DNA from: Halopiger xanaduensis SH-6
Lineage (GTDB): Archaea > Halobacteriota > Halobacteria > Halobacteriales > Natrialbaceae
Direction: 5' to 3'
Assembly: GCF_000217715.1 (NCBI RefSeq)
Contig: NC_015666.1
Coordinates: 942,270 to 1,006,269, forward strand
Length of the DNA stretch: 64,000 nt
The position numbers and the translations under genes are program-made. This document shows, piece after piece, positions 17,066 to 26,519 of this stretch. Position 1 is the stretch's first letter. Every line of letters begins with the position of its first letter. Below the pieces are notes generated by a model. It did not search any database, was not told where the DNA came from, and was given only the letters and a program-made list of their open reading frames with translations.

Positions 17066-18043
17066 ATGTCCGATTCTGCGGATTCCGATGCCGACCGTCG
17101 AACGGCGGCCCGGACGGCCGTCGAGCAGTGTCTCGAACTCGAGTCCGACGAATCTTGCGTCGTCGTCACCGACGACAAGCGCGAACCCATCGGCGAAGTT
17201 CTCTACGAGGTCGCGAGCGAGATCACCGACGACGCGACGATCGTCCGCTACCCGCCGGGCGAGCAACACGGCGCCGAGCCGCCGGCACCCGTCGCGGCCG
17301 CACTCGCCGGTGCGGACGCCTTCCTCGCGCCGACGACGAAGAGCCTGAGCCACACCCGCGCCCGCTCCGACGCGACCGACGAGGGCGCTCGCGGCGCGAC
17401 GCTGCCGGGAATCACCGAGGAGGTGTTCCTCACCGGCCTCGACGCCGACTACGACCGCATTCGCGAGGAGTGCGAACGGATGGTAGACCGGGTCTCCGGC
17501 GCCGACGAGGTCCGCGTTACGACCGACCGCGGAACCGACATCACGTTCGCGCTGGGCGATCGTGACTGGTTCGACGACACCGGCGACGTGAGCGAACCCG
17601 GCGCCTTCTCCAATCTCCCCGCCGGCGAGGTTTTCATCAGCCCCGAGTCCGCCGAGGGCACCTACGTCGTCGACGGAACGATGCGCCCCCACGGGCTGCT
17701 CGAGGAGGGACAGGAACTCGAGTTCGTCGTCGAGGACGGCCTCGTCACCGAGATTTCGGACGACGAGATCCGCCGGCAGGTGGAGGAGGCGGCCGAAGAG
17801 GTCGGCGACGCGGCCTACAACCTCGCCGAACTCGGCATCGGGACGAACGTCGGCGTCACCGACCTCGTGGGCTCCGTCCTGCTGGACGAGAAGGCCGCGG
17901 GGACGGTCCACATCGCCATCGGCGACAACGCCGGCATCGGCGGCGAGACGGAGGCGCCGCTGCACCTCGACGGTATCGTCCGTGATCCAACCGTCTTCGT
18001 CGACGGCGAGGAGATCGAACTGCCGACGCCGAGCGAGCAGTAG
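17066..18043 (+). CDS. M29-like aminopeptidase
   Basis: A 325-residue protein resembling thermophilic metallo-aminopeptidases (family M29, AmpS/PepS-like), haloarchaeal form. C-terminal features include FSNLPAGEVFISPES, YNLAELGIGTN, GTVHIAIGDNAGIGG and LHLDGIVRDPTV. These carry the Glu, Glu, His and Asp residues expected for a two-metal site. The N-terminal Rossmann-like half is more divergent and acidic. The upstream membrane protein ends only 25 bp before, so a shared transcript is possible. Peptidase activity is inferred from family. Confidence 0.85.
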   Translation: MSDSADSDADRRTAARTAVEQCLELESDESCVVVTDDKREPIGEVLYEVASEITDDATIVRYPPGEQHGAEPPAPVAAALAGADAFLAPTTKSLSHTRARSDATDEGARGATLPGITEEVFLTGLDADYDRIREECERMVDRVSGADEVRVTTDRGTDITFALGDRDWFDDTGDVSEPGAFSNLPAGEVFISPESAEGTYVVDGTMRPHGLLEEGQELEFVVEDGLVTEISDDEIRRQVEEAAEEVGDAAYNLAELGIGTNVGVTDLVGSVLLDEKAAGTVHIAIGDNAGIGGETEAPLHLDGIVRDPTVFVDGEEIELPTPSEQ

Positions 18044-18108
18044 CGTCGACGTCCCGTCTTCGATTTTCTATCGAACGTTAAAGTCGCTCGAGCGCATCGT
18101 CGTGTTCA

Positions 18109-19095
18109 ATGCCCGACACGCTGAACGAGGACGAACGCGAGTCAGGGTCCGACCTCGAGCCCGCCGACGCCTTCGCCGCGCTCGGGAATCCGATCCGCGT
18201 CGAGATTCTGCGCGCGTTTCTCGAGCGCGCGCAGGCGGAGGGAGAGTCCGCCGAGCCGGTCGTCCGGTTCTCGACGCTGCGAAAGACCGTCGGGATCAGG
18301 GACTCGGGGCAGTTCCGATACCATCTCGAGCAGCTTCGGGGGCAGTTCATCGAGAAGTGCGACGGGGACGGCGCGGACGCCGGCGGCTACCGACTCACGT
18401 ACGCCGGCTCGGAGGTGATCAACGCGATCATCGCCGGCACCTACACGGACAGCGAACGGCGCGGCCCCGCTGCCCTCGAGAGCGCCTGCGGCCGCTGCGG
18501 GACGGCCGCCCGCGCGAGCTATCGGGACGGCGTACTCGAGGTGACCTGCGAGAACGACCACCCGCTGTTCCTCTGGGCGCTCCCGCCGAACGCGGCGGCC
18601 GACGCCTCGCTCGAGGAGATCGTCGACTTGGCGACGACGCTCGCCGTCCAGTCGTACGAACTCGTCGCCGACGGAACCTGCTCGGAGTGTTACTCGCCGG
18701 TCGAGCCGGGGATTCGGCTGCTCGAGGGGTGCGACACGGAGACGGACACGGACGACGACGCCACCCCTACCACCGTCGACGGCCGATCCGTTCGCTTCAC
18801 CGCGCGCTGCGACGCCTGCGGCGCCGGGTGGGACGCCCCGGTCGGCTTCGTCCTGTTCACCCATCCGCGGGTCGAGTCCCTTTATCACCGACGGGGACGG
18901 CCGATCCGCAGCCAGTACTGGTGGGACCTCGAGGTCGTCAGCGGCGACGGGGAGGTTGCGATTCTCGAGGCCGACGACGAGCCACAGCGCGTCCGATTGA
19001 CCGTCGACGTCGGCGACGCACAGGTTCGCGCGACGATCGACGACACGGCGCAGGTCGTCGCCCTCGAGATCGACCGGTCTGCGACGGACGAGTGA
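18109..19095 (+). CDS. ArsR-type winged-helix protein with zinc-ribbon motifs
   Basis: A 328-residue haloarchaeal regulator. The N-terminal winged helix (DAFAALGNPIRVEILRAF...GQFRYHLEQLRGQFIEK, about 23-85) is ArsR-like. The middle holds a CGRCG...C pair (about 125-145), then CSECYSP and CDACGAGW, so four Cys knuckles could make one or two zinc ribbons. The C terminus is beta-rich. Matches the group labelled DUF7347/DUF7351 in haloarchaeal annotation, as I recall. TATA-like sequence TTTTCTATCG lies further upstream. Target genes unknown. Confidence 0.82.
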   Translation: MPDTLNEDERESGSDLEPADAFAALGNPIRVEILRAFLERAQAEGESAEPVVRFSTLRKTVGIRDSGQFRYHLEQLRGQFIEKCDGDGADAGGYRLTYAGSEVINAIIAGTYTDSERRGPAALESACGRCGTAARASYRDGVLEVTCENDHPLFLWALPPNAAADASLEEIVDLATTLAVQSYELVADGTCSECYSPVEPGIRLLEGCDTETDTDDDATPTTVDGRSVRFTARCDACGAGWDAPVGFVLFTHPRVESLYHRRGRPIRSQYWWDLEVVSGDGEVAILEADDEPQRVRLTVDVGDAQVRATIDDTAQVVALEIDRSATDE

Positions 19096-19159
19096 CAGAC
19101 GGTCTATAGAAACTCCCTTCGCCAAAGCTTGATTCGCTCGCCGGTGCAAGTGTCAGCGC

Positions 19160-20242
19160 ATGGAGACGCGCCACCCGCTCTCTTCCGATCCCGAGCCCGA
19201 ATCCGCGGACGATCCGGAGCGACTCTCCGGCATCCGCCGGTTCGTTCCGAGTCCGACGTTGATCGCCACCCTCGGGTTCCTCTCGGTGCCCGGGTTTCTG
19301 TACGAACCGCTCGAGGGGCTGCAAGTATTCGCACTCTTTTTCCTGGCCGGACTGTGGCCGCTCGTCGCCGGAATTGGCGGGTTCGTCTACGGGGCGGTGA
19401 CGCGCGACGGCGGGGCCGAGGCCGACACTGACGCCGAACCCGACGCCGACGCAGCGGAGCCGACCGACTGGATCGATTCGGGCGACCGGGGCGTCAACGC
19501 CCGCGCCCTTTTTTCGATGCTCGTCCTGCAGTTTCAGCCGATCCTCTTCGTCACGGGAATCCTCCAGCTGGCCGGCCACATCCCGATCCTCGCTCGCTAC
19601 CGGGGCGACCTGCCGTCGGCCGAGACCCACGAGAGCGACGTCGACTACCGGCTCCCGCTTGAGGGGACCTGGACCGTCGTCAACGGCAGTCCGGACCGCG
19701 AGTACTCCCACTCGTGGGGAATCCTCACCCAGCGGTACGCCTACGATTTCGTGATTACCGACGAGGACGGTCGGACGACCGCGGGCGAGCGCGGGCCGCC
19801 CGAGGAGTACTACTGCTTCGGCGAGCCGATCCTCGCGCCGGCCGACGGCGTCGTGGTCAGCACCCGGAACGACCACCGCGACTACCACCGGACGAACGGG
19901 TGGATGGATCCGCTCCAGCGCTCCATTCTCGGCAATCACGTCGTTATCGACCACGAGAACGGTGAGTACAGCGTGCTGGCGCACCTCCAGCAGGGCAGCG
20001 TCGCCGTCGAACCCGGCGAGCGCGTGGAGCGCGGCCAGCAAATCGCCCGCTGCGGCAACTCCGGAAACACGACCGAACCCCACCTTCACTTCCACCTGCA
20101 GGATCGATCGTCGTTCTTCCTCGGGATGGGGCTCCCGATCCGGTTCGACGACGTCCGCACCGACCACCCGCGGACCGGCCCCGAAACGCACGACGAGGTG
20201 TACGTCCACGCGGGCCAGCGGGTGGCACACGTCGGCGAGTGA
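19160..20242 (+). CDS. M23 (LytM-like) metallopeptidase, membrane-anchored
   Basis: A 360-residue protein. Two hydrophobic helices near the N terminus (TLIATLGFLSVPGFL, LQVFALFFLAGLWPLVAGIGGFVYGAV) and a third segment (about 115-135) anchor it. The C-terminal M23 domain has YAYDFV with its Asp, GNHVVIDHENGEYSVLAHL, GERVERGQQIARCGNSG and the zinc motif HLHFH (308-312). Haloarchaea lack peptidoglycan, so the substrate is not murein; roles in surface-protein or bacteriocin-like turnover are possible. The His of the first zinc motif is not obvious, so catalytic competence is uncertain. Confidence 0.86.
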   Translation: METRHPLSSDPEPESADDPERLSGIRRFVPSPTLIATLGFLSVPGFLYEPLEGLQVFALFFLAGLWPLVAGIGGFVYGAVTRDGGAEADTDAEPDADAAEPTDWIDSGDRGVNARALFSMLVLQFQPILFVTGILQLAGHIPILARYRGDLPSAETHESDVDYRLPLEGTWTVVNGSPDREYSHSWGILTQRYAYDFVITDEDGRTTAGERGPPEEYYCFGEPILAPADGVVVSTRNDHRDYHRTNGWMDPLQRSILGNHVVIDHENGEYSVLAHLQQGSVAVEPGERVERGQQIARCGNSGNTTEPHLHFHLQDRSSFFLGMGLPIRFDDVRTDHPRTGPETHDEVYVHAGQRVAHVGE

Positions 20243-20340
20243 GCACGCGTCGCGCGGCTCGGGCTCGAGCGACGGTTCGGGACGGGTAGTGGCGGGGACG
20301 GTCCAATCGCCTTTTCAATGCGTGGCGTCTAGAGCGTGCT

Positions 20341-21015
20341 ATGAGCGATACATCGTCATCGGAGATCCCCGACCGGGTCCCCACGCCCTGTCCCTCGTGC
20401 TCGCCGGAGCTCGAGACGGTCCACGAGGTCTTAACCGCCAGCGAGGGCGGCGGGACCGTCACGGTCCGCTGCAGCGAGTGCGGGCACGTCCACAAGGTAC
20501 AGCCCGAACAGGAGCGCGAGGTCACCCTCGACGTCGTCGTCTCGCAGGACGACGAGTCCTTCACCGCGAACGTCACCACGCCCGAGGACGAGACCGTCGA
20601 AGTCGGCGACGAGTTCATCTTAGAGACCGAGGAGGTCCTCTCGACGGTTCGCGTGACCAGCGTCGAACTCGAGGGCCACCGCCGGGTTGAGGAGGCACCG
20701 GTCGACGAGATCGCGACGGTCTGGTCCCGCGAGGTCGACAACGTCGCGGTCAACGTCACGGTTCACCCGCAGGACGGTCGACGGGACGACAGCCGCTCCA
20801 TTACGGTCCACGTTCCCGGCGACTACGAGTTCGAGGTCGGCGCGGTTGAGGAGTTCGGCGACGACGAGATCGAGATCGACGCCTTCGTCGTCCGCGACGA
20901 CGCGACGGGATACGATCGCGACCGCTACGAGATGGAGGGCGACACGGTCCTCGCGAAGGACGCCAAGCGCGTCTACGCCTACGATCAGACGACCAGCGCC
21001 TGGTCGGCCTGGTAA
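20341..21015 (+). CDS. HVO_0476-type zinc finger protein
   Basis: A 224-residue haloarchaeal protein. An N-terminal zinc ribbon (PCPSCSPELETVHEV...VRCSECGHVHKV) has two CxxC pairs. It is followed by acidic all-beta domains with segments like SITVHVPGDYEFEVG and YEMEGDTVLAKDAKRVYAYD. Matches the conserved haloarchaeal family named after HVO_0476; its role is unproven, and the ribbon suggests nucleic-acid or protein binding. The 98-bp upstream space has a TATA-like CCTTTTCAATG about 30 nt before the ATG. Confidence 0.85.
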   Translation: MSDTSSSEIPDRVPTPCPSCSPELETVHEVLTASEGGGTVTVRCSECGHVHKVQPEQEREVTLDVVVSQDDESFTANVTTPEDETVEVGDEFILETEEVLSTVRVTSVELEGHRRVEEAPVDEIATVWSREVDNVAVNVTVHPQDGRRDDSRSITVHVPGDYEFEVGAVEEFGDDEIEIDAFVVRDDATGYDRDRYEMEGDTVLAKDAKRVYAYDQTTSAWSAW

Positions 21016-21046
21016 CGCTCCGCTCAAGGATTCTCTTTTCGCGTGA

Positions 21047-22006
21047 TCAGTCGTCAGCCTGTCCCGTCGTGACGGGCTGTGGGGACTGCGTCGTTGCTGT
21101 CGATGTGACGGCTGCGAGCCGATGCACGAGCGAACTACTCACGATCTGTTGTACAACGTGGAACGCGGTGATCCCGGCGACGATCGCGCCGCCGCCGAAC
21201 ATCGCGCCGACCATCACCGAGACGCTCAGATTCTTCATCGAACTCGAGAAGAGCACGCTGATACAGTCGTCACTGCGCAGCCCGCGGGCGTACAGGACGT
21301 ACGCGAGGCCGGCGCTGAGCCCCAGTGCGGCCACCGCGAGGCCGCTCACGAACGCGAGTTCCAGCACGTCGATCGCGCCGCCCGACGCGCCGACGCCGGC
21401 GTAAATCAGGATTCCGATCGTCGCGAGGGAGAACGCGTCCAACCGATCGTCGGAGATGGCGTCGTCTGGAACGAAAACCGCGAGGAGTCCGCCGCCGAGG
21501 ATGATCGCGCCGAGGTCGACGAGGATCTCGGACGCGGCGATATCGACCGTCGAGTCGGCGAACAGCGCGATGAGCGACGGCATCGCGAGCGGTGCGATGA
21601 GCAGCGAAACGAGGGCGATAACGGTCGCCAGCAGCGCGTTCCCGCCGCTCAAGCGCGTCCAGATGATCGAGCTACCGGCGGTCAGCGGCGCGGCGAGGAC
21701 GATGAGGACGCCGAGCAAGAGGTCCCCCGACAGCACCGTTGCAGCGACCGGATACAGCGCGAGCGGCGTGAGCAGGTAGAGACAGCCGAGCGAGAGCACG
21801 ACGGGCACCGACACATTTCGCCCCCGTCCCGTCAACGCAGCGGAGTCGAACCCGTAAAACGACGTGAAGATCAAACCGGCGACGAGAGCGGGGATGGTCG
21901 GTTGGAGCGGCGCAGCGAGTGTCGGAGCCACCACGCCAGCGAGCGTCGCAGCGAGAACGACGAGAAGCGACCGTTGCGATCGAACGACCTTCCGGAGTAC
22001 ATCCAT
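21047..22006 (-). CDS. Bile acid:sodium symporter (BASS/SBF) family transporter
   Basis: An integral membrane protein of 319 residues with about ten hydrophobic segments. It has the SBF-like pattern LVAGLIFTSFYGFDS..., a central LAAPLTAGSSIIWTRLSGGNALLA loop resembling the family's first crossover, and SSSMKNLSVSVMVGAMFGGG as the second crossover. Family members import bile acids, pantoate or keto-acids with sodium; the substrate here is unknown. The start MDVLRK at 22006 follows TATA-like GAATACTCG by about 25 nt, so longer forms up to 22132 are unlikely. Convergent with the HVO_0476-type gene. Confidence 0.85.
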   Translation of the reverse strand: MDVLRKVVRSQRSLLVVLAATLAGVVAPTLAAPLQPTIPALVAGLIFTSFYGFDSAALTGRGRNVSVPVVLSLGCLYLLTPLALYPVAATVLSGDLLLGVLIVLAAPLTAGSSIIWTRLSGGNALLATVIALVSLLIAPLAMPSLIALFADSTVDIAASEILVDLGAIILGGGLLAVFVPDDAISDDRLDAFSLATIGILIYAGVGASGGAIDVLELAFVSGLAVAALGLSAGLAYVLYARGLRSDDCISVLFSSSMKNLSVSVMVGAMFGGGAIVAGITAFHVVQQIVSSSLVHRLAAVTSTATTQSPQPVTTGQADD

Positions 22007-22197
22007 ATTGACCGATAGCAGCGAGTATTCGACAGGCCCGACATAGGTCTTCTCAACCCTGCGCGATCGCATTTTTGTGCTGTCATATTGCCGCGTCGCC
22101 ACCGGACACTCGAGTTCGCGCCCAACACCCACTCGAGGACGGCGGGGCCGGCATTCGCGCCCACCATCCTATTGCGTGTGCTCCGCTAGACACGACC

Positions 22198-22872
22198 ATG
22201 TTCGATCGGTTCCGCTCGAGCGCCGACGGCGACGCCGACTCCGACGACGGCGAGTACGAGGCCGCCCGCGAGCGCATGGTTCGAACCGTCGCCCACAGAG
22301 TCGCGGACGATCGGGTCCTCGAGGCCCTCGAGGACGTCCCGCGCCACGAGTTCGTCCCGCCGGATCGACGGGGCGAGGCCTACGCGGATCGCCCGCTGCC
22401 GATCGGGGACGGACAGACGATCAGCGCGCCCCACATGGTCGCGGTCATGGCCGACCGGCTCGACCTCGAGCCCGGCGACGAGGTCCTCGAGATCGGCACC
22501 GGCTGCGGCTACCACGCGGCCGTCACCGCCGAGATCGTCGGACCGGAGAACGTCTACAGCGTCGAGTACGGCGAGCAACTCGCCGAGCAGGCCCGAGCAC
22601 GGCTCGAGGAAATCGGATACGGCGAGATCGACGTCCGCATCGGCGACGGCCGCAACGGTTGGGCGGAACAGGCCCCCTACGACGCGGCGTACTTCACCTG
22701 CGCGACGGCGGAACTTCCGGAGCCGGTCGTCGAACAAGTCCGCCCCGGCGGCCGCATCCTCGCACCCGTCGGGACCGGCCGCCAGACGCTCGTCCAGGCC
22801 GACAAGCGCGCGGACGGCTCGCTCGAGCGGACGGAACACGGCGGCGTCCGGTTCGTGCAGATGCGCGGCTGA
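22198..22872 (+). CDS. pcm: Protein-L-isoaspartate O-methyltransferase
   Basis: Repairs isoaspartyl residues using S-adenosylmethionine. A 224-residue cytosolic protein with the PIMT hallmarks VPRHEFVPP (47-55), GQTISAPHMVAVM (72-84) and SAM motif I VLEIGTGCGYHAAV. PYDAAYFTCATAELPEPVVEQVRPGGRILAPVG covers the post-motif region. The ATG at 22198 is chosen because the longer frame from 22075 carries non-acidic residues unlike this gene. A second PIMT-like gene follows 107 bp later on the same strand. Confidence 0.95.
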   Translation: MFDRFRSSADGDADSDDGEYEAARERMVRTVAHRVADDRVLEALEDVPRHEFVPPDRRGEAYADRPLPIGDGQTISAPHMVAVMADRLDLEPGDEVLEIGTGCGYHAAVTAEIVGPENVYSVEYGEQLAEQARARLEEIGYGEIDVRIGDGRNGWAEQAPYDAAYFTCATAELPEPVVEQVRPGGRILAPVGTGRQTLVQADKRADGSLERTEHGGVRFVQMRG

Positions 22873-22979
22873 CGGGCTCGAGTTCGCGGTCGCCGACGCC
22901 TGTCGAGGGCCGAAACCGCACGAGAGAAGGCGGGTAGCGCAAGCGCGCCATTCATAACTGCCGATCGAATACCGCGAGT

Positions 22980-23741
22980 ATGGACCCCGCGGTACTCCGG
23001 GAAGACATGGTCGACGGCCTCGAGTCCGCCGCGAAGGACGTCCTCCGGGACGAGGCCGTCGCCGTCGCCATGCGCGACGTGCCCCGCCACGAGTTCGTCG
23101 ACGACGAGCGAGCGGCCTACGCCGATCGCGAGCACGAAGTCTTCGGCACCCGCGTGCTCGCACCGAGCACGGCCGCCCGCATGCTGCAGGCGCTCGACCT
23201 CGAGGAGGGTCACTCCGTACTGATCGTCGGCGCGGGCGTCGGCTACACGGCCGCCGTCGCTGCCGAACTCGCCGGCGAGGCGAACGTCCACGCGATCGAC
23301 ATCGCCCGCCCGCTCGTCTACGAAGCGCGGGGCAACCTCGCGTCGGCCGGCTACGAGGGCGTCCTCGTCGACCGCCGCGACGGCGCCGACGGCCTCCCCG
23401 AGTACGCCCCGTTCGACCGCATCCTGCTCGAGGCCGCGGCCGTCGACCCGCCGCGGGCGCTGCGCAAGCAACTGGCCGACGACGGCCGCCTCGTACTCCC
23501 GCGGGGCTCGCAGTCGCAACGTCTCGAGGTCGTGACGGCCGACGGCGATCGCGAGCGGCGCGGCCCCGTCGCCTTCGATCCGCTGCTCGTGGAGGGCGAA
23601 CAGTCCGGCGCCGTCGAGCGCAATCGGACGGCCCGCGAGGACGTCGAGCACGCCCAGCGCCGCGCGGAGTCGCGCCGGGGCTGGGAACAGGACTGGATCG
23701 AGTGGGACGAAGCGATCGACTCGCAGTCACGGCCGCGGTAA
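22980..23741 (+). CDS. PIMT-like methyltransferase paralogue
   Basis: A 253-residue relative of the upstream pcm. VPRHEFVDD (34-42) and the SAM loop LIVGAGVGYTAAV (81-93) are kept. The substrate loop that reads GQTISAPH in true PIMT reads FGTRVLAPST here, and the C terminus is longer and rich in Arg/Glu/Gln (to SQSRPR). So the SAM fold is clear but isoaspartate repair is doubtful. The tandem arrangement suggests ancient duplication and specialisation, a pair also seen in other haloarchaea as I recall. Function unknown. Confidence 0.85.
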   Translation: MDPAVLREDMVDGLESAAKDVLRDEAVAVAMRDVPRHEFVDDERAAYADREHEVFGTRVLAPSTAARMLQALDLEEGHSVLIVGAGVGYTAAVAAELAGEANVHAIDIARPLVYEARGNLASAGYEGVLVDRRDGADGLPEYAPFDRILLEAAAVDPPRALRKQLADDGRLVLPRGSQSQRLEVVTADGDRERRGPVAFDPLLVEGEQSGAVERNRTAREDVEHAQRRAESRRGWEQDWIEWDEAIDSQSRPR

Positions 23742-23939
23742 GGCTCTAATCACAGTAGGCACTCGAAGTTGTCCGCTCACAGCACAGCTACCGCTCTCGA
23801 GAACAAGTCGCCCGAAGCAAGTGGGGGTGGGGGATTGGGGGTGGCGATAGCCTATCGCAGATCGCCATTTCTTCGTACGGGTTGATCGGGGTTAAATATA
23901 ATTTCTATCTGTTTAGCGCCCTCGCGATTCCGGTACTAA

Positions 23940-26072
23940 TTAACTAGAGTCGCCGTCGAACGCCAGCGAGACCAGCTTTCGCTGGGCCGCCCGCAGGTGG
24001 TAGTGGTACGTCGGCGCCGATACCGACAGCGTCGCAGCAAGATCCTCGCCGGTGGTCTCGCGGGGCCACTCGAAGAAGCCGCTGTAGTGGGCCGCCTGCA
24101 GCGCCTCGAGCTGTTTCTCGGTCAGCCGTTCCTCGATGTGGGTATCGAGTTGGCGCGCCGAGAGCGTGGTCGTCTCGCGGCGCGCCTCGAGTTCGGTCTC
24201 CGGATAGGTCTCGGCGATCGATTCGACGAGCGATCGCGGTTCGACGCGCTGGGGCACCTCGAGCGTCAGCGTCGTCGCACCGTCCTCGCCGATCGCGGTT
24301 CGTAGGGCGACGTCGTATCCCCGCAGAATCTCGAAGAACGGCGTCGGTTCGACGGTCACTTCGAACAGGGACTCGTCGTCGCCGTCGCTGACTTCCGAGA
24401 CGCTCGTGACCGACGCTTTGTCCGCGACGAGCTCGGGTATCGCCGCCGTCGTCGGCGCGCTGACGAACGTCACGATCTCGTCGCCGCGGTCGATGACTCC
24501 CTCGAGCGCAACGGGACCGTCGACGCGCTCGGTGACGCGGTTGAGCAACATCCGCGGGTCCGTACACCGGAGTTCGAGTTCGAGCCGGCTGTCGGTCAGT
24601 AGCGCGCGCGTCCGCTCGACCGAGCGGATCGCGTGGCCGATCGTCTCCCCGAGTTCGCTCAACACGTCGCGTTCGCCGCCGCCGATCGCGTCCGCGCCGC
24701 CGACGTGGACGACCAGCACGCCGCGCTGGCGCTCGTCGTCGACGAGCGGCACCGCCAGCACCGTCTGGAAACCGTACGTCAGCGCCTCCTTTCGCCGCCG
24801 GTTCCAGGTGTCGTCCTCGAGGACGTTCTCGACGACGCGGACGTCGTTCGTCTCGAGCGCATCTCGGACGAGTTCGACTTCGGGCGAATACGGCGCATCG
24901 TCCCGGATTCGATCGACGTAGGCGGCGTCGATGCCGGCCCACGCGGTCGGCGCGGGCGGCTCGTCGTCGGTCGTCGCGAGCCAGGCGAACCGGTACCGGT
25001 CGGTGTCGGCGAGGCGTTCGCAGACGATCGATTCGATCTCCTCGCGCGTCGCGGCCTGCGCGATGCCGTGGTTGATCTCGCGGACGATCTCGTTGATGTG
25101 GTTGAGCCGCGTCAACTCCTCGTTCTTCCGGGTGAGCGTCCGGTCGCGGTCCCGGAGCAGTTGCTCCCGCTCGGCCCGGTCGAGCGCGGCTTCGGTGTTC
25201 GCCGCCAGAATGTGCAGGAGTTCGGTCATCGTCTCGTCGAACCCGTCGGCGTCCTCCGTCCGCGCGATCAGCACGCCGTGGGTGCCGAGCGGGACGATCA
25301 GTTCGCTCCGGCCGCGATCGGTCCGCGGCGTCGGTGCCGGATCCTGCCCCGCTTCCGCCACCTCGTCGCACTCGAGGTCCTCGTAGTAGGCGCTGTCCCC
25401 CTCCGAGAACGCGTCCCAGACCCGGCTTTCGCCCCGTTGCATCGTCGCCACGGGCTCGGCCAGCGTCTGCGAATCGGTCGCGGCCGCGCGCTCGAGGCGG
25501 CCGGCCGTCGGGTCGAACGCGTAGGCGACGGCCAGGGGCACGTCGAGGATGTCGCCGGCGGTGTCGACCGCCGACCGGTAGATCTCGGCCTTGCTCTCGG
25601 CCCGCATCAGGTCCCGCGTCGTCTCGTGGAGCGTCGTCAGCGTCCGCTCGTAGCGGCGCTCGCTTTCCCGGAGTTCCGTCTCGGCCCGGTACTGTGAGAC
25701 GGCGTTCGTGATCTGGTTGGCCAGCAGCGTGTACTGTTCGTCGCCGGTTCCCTTCTGGAGGTACTGGGTCACGCCCGCGGCGATCGCCTCGCTGGCGACC
25801 TCCTCGGAGCCGCGCCCGGTAAAGAGGATGAAGGGGAGATCGGGATCGTCCTCGCGAACCCGCTCTAACAGTTCGAGGCCGCTCATCGCCGGCATCTCGT
25901 AGTCACTGACGATGCAGTCGATCGCGCGCTGTTCGAGCAACTCGAGGGCCTCGTCGGCGCTGGTCGCCGGGACGGCGTCGATCGCCTCGCGTTCGCGCTC
26001 GAGCATCTCTTCGGCGAGCGCCGCGAAGCCGGGCTCGTTGTCGACGACGAGGACGGTAATCGGGTTCGTCAT
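23940..26072 (-). CDS. Response-regulator/GAF/bacterio-opsin-activator HTH regulator
   Basis: A 710-residue haloarchaeal multi-domain regulator. A receiver domain (1-122) has phosphoacceptor Asp57 (VSDYEMP), Thr85 (FTGRG) and Lys107 (LQKG). It is followed by two GAF-like sensor regions (about 140-300 and 330-480). Then comes the bacterio-opsin-activator region and a C-terminal HTH_10 (LTEKQLEALQAAHYSGFFEWPRE to YHYHLRAAQRKL). No histidine kinase is adjacent, so its phosphodonor is unknown. The ATG at 26072 stands about 25 nt after TATA-like GAATTACACG; the longer frame to 26198 is not needed. Probable targets are unknown. Confidence 0.92.
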   Translation of the reverse strand: MTNPITVLVVDNEPGFAALAEEMLEREREAIDAVPATSADEALELLEQRAIDCIVSDYEMPAMSGLELLERVREDDPDLPFILFTGRGSEEVASEAIAAGVTQYLQKGTGDEQYTLLANQITNAVSQYRAETELRESERRYERTLTTLHETTRDLMRAESKAEIYRSAVDTAGDILDVPLAVAYAFDPTAGRLERAAATDSQTLAEPVATMQRGESRVWDAFSEGDSAYYEDLECDEVAEAGQDPAPTPRTDRGRSELIVPLGTHGVLIARTEDADGFDETMTELLHILAANTEAALDRAEREQLLRDRDRTLTRKNEELTRLNHINEIVREINHGIAQAATREEIESIVCERLADTDRYRFAWLATTDDEPPAPTAWAGIDAAYVDRIRDDAPYSPEVELVRDALETNDVRVVENVLEDDTWNRRRKEALTYGFQTVLAVPLVDDERQRGVLVVHVGGADAIGGGERDVLSELGETIGHAIRSVERTRALLTDSRLELELRCTDPRMLLNRVTERVDGPVALEGVIDRGDEIVTFVSAPTTAAIPELVADKASVTSVSEVSDGDDESLFEVTVEPTPFFEILRGYDVALRTAIGEDGATTLTLEVPQRVEPRSLVESIAETYPETELEARRETTTLSARQLDTHIEERLTEKQLEALQAAHYSGFFEWPRETTGEDLAATLSVSAPTYHYHLRAAQRKLVSLAFDGDSS

Positions 26073-26328
26073 AGGATCGATCGGGGGCGACGTGTAATTC
26101 GCGCTCGAATGATGACGGGACCGGTACGTAAGTTGATCGGACGATCCTCGTCGACGGCCTGCGACCGAATTCGGGGCGCGAATCGGGCCCGGACGCACAA
26201 GCGGCGCTGTTCAGCCGTCAGAAATCGTGATCGGTCTCCGACTACTGCGATCAGTGTTGATCGTTCTAACAGTCGGCTACAACCCTCGAGCCGAAGTCCT
26301 CACTCAGAACGTTGTTCGCGGAAGAAGA

Positions 26329-26401
26329 CGCCCGAGGCGGGATTTGAACCCGCGTCACGACCGTGACAGGGTCGTATGATGGGCCACTACACCACCCGGG
26401 C
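26329..26401 (-). tRNA. tRNA-Asp(GTC), copy 1
   Basis: Cloverleaf on the minus strand: acceptor GCCCGGG with CTCGGGC, D-arm GTGTAGTGGCCCATCATAC, and anticodon arm CGACC-CTGTCAC-GGTCG giving GTC. T-arm GCGGG-TTCAAAT-CCCGC follows, with discriminator G. No encoded CCA. Its promoter box cttaag is at 26430-26435. This copy and copy 2 share flanks on both sides. Confidence 0.96.
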
Positions 26402-26429
26402 TCGCAATACGTCGTTCCCCGGTGAGAGA

Positions 26430-26435
26430 CTTAAG
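26430..26435 (-). promoter_or_regulatory. TATA-like box of tRNA-Asp copy 1 (repeated at 29312-29317)
   Basis: cttaag lies about 30 bp before the tRNA 5' end inside a shared flank (tacgtcgttccccggtgaga then gacttaaggg). The identical box precedes copy 2, but copy 3 lacks this flank and has gtattatgac instead. Confidence 0.6.
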
Positions 26436-26519
26436 GGTTGTGTTTCATCCCGCCGCCGGCGCGGCATTCTCGAGCGTGCGACGGTCTGTACCGGTCCCGC
26501 GCGCACCGAGCAACGCCCG

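Noticed and set aside
23742-23939. G-rich stretch with gtgggggtggggg as a possible quadruplex or regulatory element
   Set aside because: Single short G-run in a gene-free gap with no repeat or conserved context I can see; too weak to report.
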